Source of the DNA: Albugo candida
Lineage: Eukaryota; Oomycota; Peronosporomycetes; Albuginales
Direction of reading: 5' to 3'
NCBI GenBank assembly: GCA_040437565.1
Contig: JBDOQK010000040.1
Coordinates: 248,001 to 312,000 of the forward strand
Length of the DNA stretch: 64,000 nt
The position numbers and the translations under genes were made by a program. Positions 59,501 through 64,000 of the stretch are shown piece after piece. The notes beneath the pieces were generated by a model, which ran no database searches, was not told the origin of the DNA, and saw only the letters and a list, made by a program, of their open reading frames with translations. How positions within the stretch are numbered: the first letter of the stretch is position 1; every line of letters starts with the position of its first letter.

Positions 59501-60329
59501 GGTCGATTGTTGTGGATCTTCGGTGCCACTTCATCGGATTCCTTCAGATTGATCCTCTCATATTCACGAAGAATCATTTTCTATGCCTGAAACAAATCCA
59601 TTCCAGGTATATTCTCCATAATCTTCACAACCTGATCACTTCCGAGTAGGATCCCAAGCTGTTCTTCCAAGTTGACGACAGCTCCATTTGCTTGCATTGA
59701 CATACATAGTTCATCAAATCTAAGGAAATGAGCCATCACATTCCCGCATTTCTTCATTTTGAATTCATGTAGTTCCCGTTGCTTTTGAATTTTGTTGTGG
59801 AATGAGCGCCTTAGGAAGAAGTTCTTTAAAATTCCCCAAGCTTGAGCAGTTTTACATGCTGACCTACCCATAGACTGAAAATTGAGATTGATCATGGTTG
59901 AGATTATCGCGAATGCCTTCATATCGTTGACCTTCCAATTTGAAGCAGGAATGTTAACCTCGTTGGGTATTTTACTTCGTCGATGTGATCGAGCAATCCC
60001 TTACGCATCAGCTGCATTCGAGCATTGAACTACCAGCTGAAATAATTTTCTTCTTTCAACATATACATTGTCGTGAAAGTCGTAGCTAAAGAAACAATAA
60101 GGTTGTGTCTGTAAACCTGTTGAGGCTAAATTGAAAAGTGTATAGTTATGAAGATAGATTTTAGTTCACTATTAGCTGATCTAAGTCTATATCACACTTT
60201 TCTCTATCGTAAAATCTATTCCCTTTGTAACGACATTGCCAATACTGACTTTCCGCGTAAGCATTCGTTGGATGTACTCCTAACATTCTCAGTAGAAAGT
60301 TGGTGGATTCCCGAATGTTTTCTTCACCA
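56548..60329 (-). mobile_element. Ty1/copia relic with two LTRs
   Basis: The terminal repeats, 56548-56772 (225 bp) and 60118-60329 (212 bp), share TCGTTGGATGTACTCC and ACATTCTCAGTAGAAAG but are clearly diverged, so the element is old. Internal parts in order on the minus strand are gag (59.9-59.6 kb), the pre-integrase and integrase region (59.3-58.4 kb, with WHARVGHLS and TDNGGEY), reverse transcriptase (57.55-57.3 kb, shortened) and RNase H (57.2-56.75 kb). A purine-rich tract adjoins the left LTR. No target duplication seen. Broken in many places. It is a different copia lineage from the 35.5-38.8 kb relic, judged by LTR and sequence. Confidence 0.85.
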
Positions 60330-62390
60330 GATATTTCATGCAGACCCTTCAGGATCACGCAAGTGTCTTTTCCGTTCAGTACGCTTTAGTATGAATTCTA
60401 TATTTGTCATGGATTTTGGGTAGGGTTGAGCGCATGTTCGGCAGCTTATGTTCAAATGTCTCTAGCTGCTATAGAGTTCATCCCAGCGCAGCTTTACAAA
60501 TTCTTCACTCTGCATTTGATTCATTTGCTATCAATGTCAGTGACTCTGATGAAGTGTCGGCTAGCGGATGTTACCAGACACCAGACAATTCTACTTGTGA
60601 GCCACAAGTAAGCTACGAAAAAGAACACCATGCTCGTACACGTTTGTTATCGAAAAAAATTGAAAGGACCAGAAGCATTATCCATAGATTCTTGAGAGCC
60701 ACACTAACCTCATGCTTCATGCGTTAGGAGCGCCGGTTGTAAATCTCGAAATCTCTCTAATATGAATCGAACACTCTTTAATCGGTACCTTAATTTGCTT
60801 GCAATGAATTCGTTTACGTCTTTAAACTAATACAGGAATGATTTAGATTACCCCCCCCCCGCACTTGCGCTTTGCCTTTTTGTAGAGCGAGTATAGTGAA
60901 GGTGAAGCGCTGTTGCAAGCGCTGTTTCGCTGAAAATAGCACTTGCTTTCTGCATGTCGCATTCATTTGATCCCATAGTAGCCATGAGTAAACTGTCTCA
61001 GTTTCGGGGGGACCTTTCGCATAGCGTTCGTGCACTGTACCAACTGAGAAAATGCACACATTCTTCCTTCCAACCATCTGCTTCATCAAACTATGAACGT
61101 TTTGTGTGCTGTAAGGCAATGATTTCGTGCAGTCTAACATGGCAACACGTCAAAGCATTCAAAATGCGACTTTCACACATGTCGTAAATTCTCCTTCTCA
61201 TAGAGCGACATCTTTTCCTTTCCCTCTCAACAAACAGTTGTTGGCCTATCGTCGGTCGGTACCAAAGCCAATAGTTGGTCCAGCTCGACAAATCCCTTAT
61301 ATCCACATTGCGACCACATAATCAAACTGTCCTGATTGTCAATCTGTCACACGATTAATTGGACCACCAGCGACTAATGATATACAGATGCGGCAAGCTT
61401 TTCTGCGGATGATGAAGTGCACATATTTTCATGCGACGTTTTAAATAAAGGTATTGCCGCGTTTTGAGAAAAAATTAACTATTATGGTGGTCATAATCAC
61501 TCCAAGACTTCAGTAGGCTGCTCAAATCCATAGCGGGGTTTGGCGTAATGATTTTAAACGTAAGCGCTGTAGCCACAGGTGTCAGACCTGGCAATTTCAC
61601 CTGACCACGTATTTTTCGTGTGAATTGGCTATCAAACTTTTGAACCATCACTTCGACGGAATATGTAGCACGTGTATCCGTCGTAGCAAGCTCCCATCTC
61701 AGCTCCTCATTATTTCCACACGGGAATATGTTTCACGGGAGATCTATTTTCAACGTAGTATAATTCTTGTGATTTGTCTCGGAAAACTTAAACAGTGGCG
61801 CAACCGTGATATCAGTGATTCACTTTAGTTGGATCTGCATGGCTTCCCCGTCTGGATCGAGAAATAAATCTCGCACTGCTATATATTATGAAGCTGCGCT
61901 AACGTCGCTTTCCAGTGATGACCCGGCTCTCTNNNNNNNNNNNNNNNNNNNNNNNNNNNNNNNNNNNNNNNNNNNNNNNNNNNNNNNNNNNNNNNNNNNN
62001 NNNNNNNNNNNNNNNNNNNNNNNNNNNNNNNNGTGTCTGGTCTATGGTTTGGTTTCGTATAATTTAATCTATGTGCCAGCGTTGACCCATTGGTTCGAAT
62101 TAAAACGAGTGTTATGTGGCTAAATAGTTGAAGAGAGTGCGTATCACAGTCACAAGGTATCGAGGTCAAGGAAATGAGATGTCGTGGGGTGTAAACTATA
62201 CATGATATGCGGATTCCGTTTCTTGCTTTTCTTCAGCAGAGTAGAAATCTCTTTCAAAATGTTCTATTGCTGCTTCATGCTGCAAATAACTTCTTGTTGA
62301 AAAGCGGATGTTCATCTTGATCAACGCTGTGAGTTGCATTATAGGTACGCTTTGTAGACTATTGTGTTATGATCGCTAAGTAGTTGGGCA
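60330..62390. other. No supported gene
   Basis: Short frames only. A plus-strand ATG at 61839 in good context (TCTGCATGGC) opens MASPSGSRNKSRTAIYYEAA and runs to the gap at 61933, so a gene start is possible. Near 61405-61445 ADDEVHIFSCDVL resembles a LINE zinc-knuckle end but is isolated. Confidence 0.35.
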
Positions 62391-62399
62391 GGAGGTAAT

Positions 62400-62651
62400 C
62401 TACTTTTCAGATTTGGGCTGAGAGTGCCACATACCATTTGTTATGAATTCTGAAGGACGGGTGTTGCGCAGACCAATAATAAATGCGAGAACTAGGTCCG
62501 TATTTATTGCATGATCACCACGCTTTGGTATATTATGTGTCCCAACGACGACTTTTGTTTGCGGAAATGGATTTGGATAGGTATGATTATACAGTCGCGG
62601 CGCAGTGAAAAACTCCAAACGATTTGCTCCATTTATATGAGCCCTGATCAA
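62400..62651 (-). pseudogene. Possible secreted-protein family member G (core fragment)
   Basis: 83 codons. NIPKRGDHAINTDLVLAF aligns with LIPPTRDEKHNFHLNAAF of copy E (shared Ile-Pro, Arg-x, Asn, Leu and Ala-Phe spacing), and RLEFFTAPRL precedes it where E has LVDFNQPEL. No leader or cysteine motif was found upstream, and the frame above the start is broken. Weak but suggestive. Confidence 0.3.
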
Positions 62652-62659
62652 TTGGATGG

Positions 62660-64000
62660 ATTATTCCTTCACGGAAAGAGTAATCACGTGAAGCGTCTCC
62701 TAACCGTCAAAAAAGGTTCGATTGAAGTATCTGTAAGTGCTTGCAAACAATCTAGACTTTCTGGAGGAAACTAAGTTATGCATGAGGATCTTCGGAGTGT
62801 AGATGTCTCATGAGGGATCAACTTGACCAAGCTAATATTAATCGCGCTAAAGGAGAAAACGACATGGATGATATGTGTCTCCGTTTTTTGCATAAAGTAA
62901 CATCGTGGCCAACTGGTGTAAACTGTGAATCGAACTCCACTTAATGTAGTGCATGATCAATGGTGAAGCGTTCGGATAGCAATCATTCCAATTGTGATTG
63001 TAGTTTTTGGCGTGAACCCAGCAGATATGTCATCTACTTTTATTCTCTGAAGCCTATCTCATTTGAATCTTGTCTGGACTTTGTTGCCATTTGTTGAATT
63101 ACATTATGCTGGTCCTTTTCCTCGCATAATTCGAGCTTCATTCATAAAAAAATCATATTCGAGTAAAAGTCAGAAAATGAGTAAAAGATTAATCTTACTT
63201 TTCCACGTGCAGTCGTATCGTACACTCTTCTGGTAACTGCAGTGTGTCAGTTTGCTCAATTCACTCCGCTTCACTTGCTACACATATCACGAATTTTCGT
63301 TTGATACGACTCCAATCTCACCACTATCAACGTACTGTACCGAGAATAAGAAAATGTCTTTGATATTCTTCATCAGCAATCGCTCCACAGCGCTACTGGT
63401 CTTTCATGGTGTAAACTGATGGACTTGTGTGATATGACATGGATAGTGGTTGAGACTACAATCCAAACGATCATAAGAAATCCGCACCATCAAGTGTAGT
63501 AGTTCGTCTTCATAAGCGCATGTCGTCCAAAATTCATCCATCATTAGCAATCGATGCTGTAACAAATCATTGGTGACGTAGTTGGCAACTACAATTTCAC
63601 GCTCCAAGAAAGATAAAAAGCAAAAACGAACGACCATGCCACTGATAGACTGACATTCTCAATATTGCAGGCAGGATCAACGCTGCGACAGTGAATTCAA
63701 AAGGCTGCAAGCAGTCGGGTCGAAATGATCAGTCCGTTGTTTATTTGAGGAATTGACTGACGTGATCTTAATGCATCAAGAAAAGAATATTTCTAATTTT
63801 TTGACCAACCAGCAATTGATATTCCACAGATTCCTAATGAAGCTTGGTAAGTGACGATGGAACGGGTACAGCACCGCCGTGTGTGGCCATCAACACCTTA
63901 ACGTGATGGTTCCAAATAGTATGTGTGTAAAAGCGCCAAAGACCGGACCGCAATGTCTGTAACGTTGGAACAAGCGCGACACATATGTAAACGAAATACG
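62660..64000. other. No supported gene
   Basis: A 77-codon minus frame (63637-63404) without motifs is the largest. Nothing else seen. Confidence 0.4.

Noticed and set aside
61405-61445. LINE zinc-knuckle fragment (ADDEVHIFSCDVL)
   Set aside because: Too short and isolated; no neighbouring LINE motifs.

Overview
This is AT-rich, gene-poor, repeat-rich nuclear DNA of a eukaryote. It has no operons, almost no long open frames, and nine runs of exactly 100 N (scaffold gaps of unknown size). The best guess for the host is an oomycete or similar filamentous plant or animal parasite. Three lines support this: (i) initiator-like elements resembling the oomycete core promoter (TCATTYYNCAWTTT) lie about 35-60 bases upstream of three candidate signal-peptide genes; (ii) the LINE, Tc1/mariner, hAT, copia and Penelope-like relics form a mix I associate with oomycetes; (iii) there are multicopy genes for small or mid-size secreted proteins. 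This assignment is inference; no ribosomal RNA or strong housekeeping gene is present to fix it.

Layout. 0-2.3 kb: nothing supported. 2.4-3.1 kb: decayed member (D) of a secreted-protein family. 3.2-3.7 kb: non-autonomous terminal-inverted-repeat element, with a second copy at 38.8-39.3 kb. 4.25-8.6 kb and 17.2-20.2 kb: two diverged copies of one decayed block; the first carries a 125-bp tandem array (at least 12 units, interrupted by a gap). 9.55-10.14 kb: aspartic-protease-like gene with changed catalytic loops. 10.26-13.63 kb: hAT transposon with an 8-bp target duplication. 13.7 kb: copia scrap. 14.2-16.7 kb, 22.7-24.2 kb and 45.6-46.9 kb: LINE remnants. 25.7-35.2 kb: two tandem diverged copies (A, B) of a cassette made of a secreted-protein gene and a coiled-coil gene; a third partial copy (C) lies at 50-52.6 kb next to an intact 252-residue secreted-protein gene (49.1-49.9 kb). 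35.5-38.8 kb: copia relic. 41.2-42.5 kb: secreted family member E. 44.9-47.8 kb: Tc1/mariner split by a nest of LINE and SINE insertions. 53.2-56.4 kb: Penelope-like retroelement. 56.5-60.3 kb: second copia relic. 62.4 kb: possible further secreted family member.

How it fits together. The clearest non-transposon signal is a divergent family of predicted secreted proteins with at least five recognisable copies (A-E, perhaps G), sharing a signal peptide, a Cys-x2-Phe-x-Tyr-x2-Phe-like motif and a conserved core. All copies here have broken frames. The one gene that looks whole is the cysteine-free secreted protein at 49128-49886. A 3' scrap of its homologue survives in cassette B in the same convergent arrangement, so an ancestral cassette of three genes is likely. 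The region reads as a rapidly turning-over, transposon-riddled compartment of a parasite genome.
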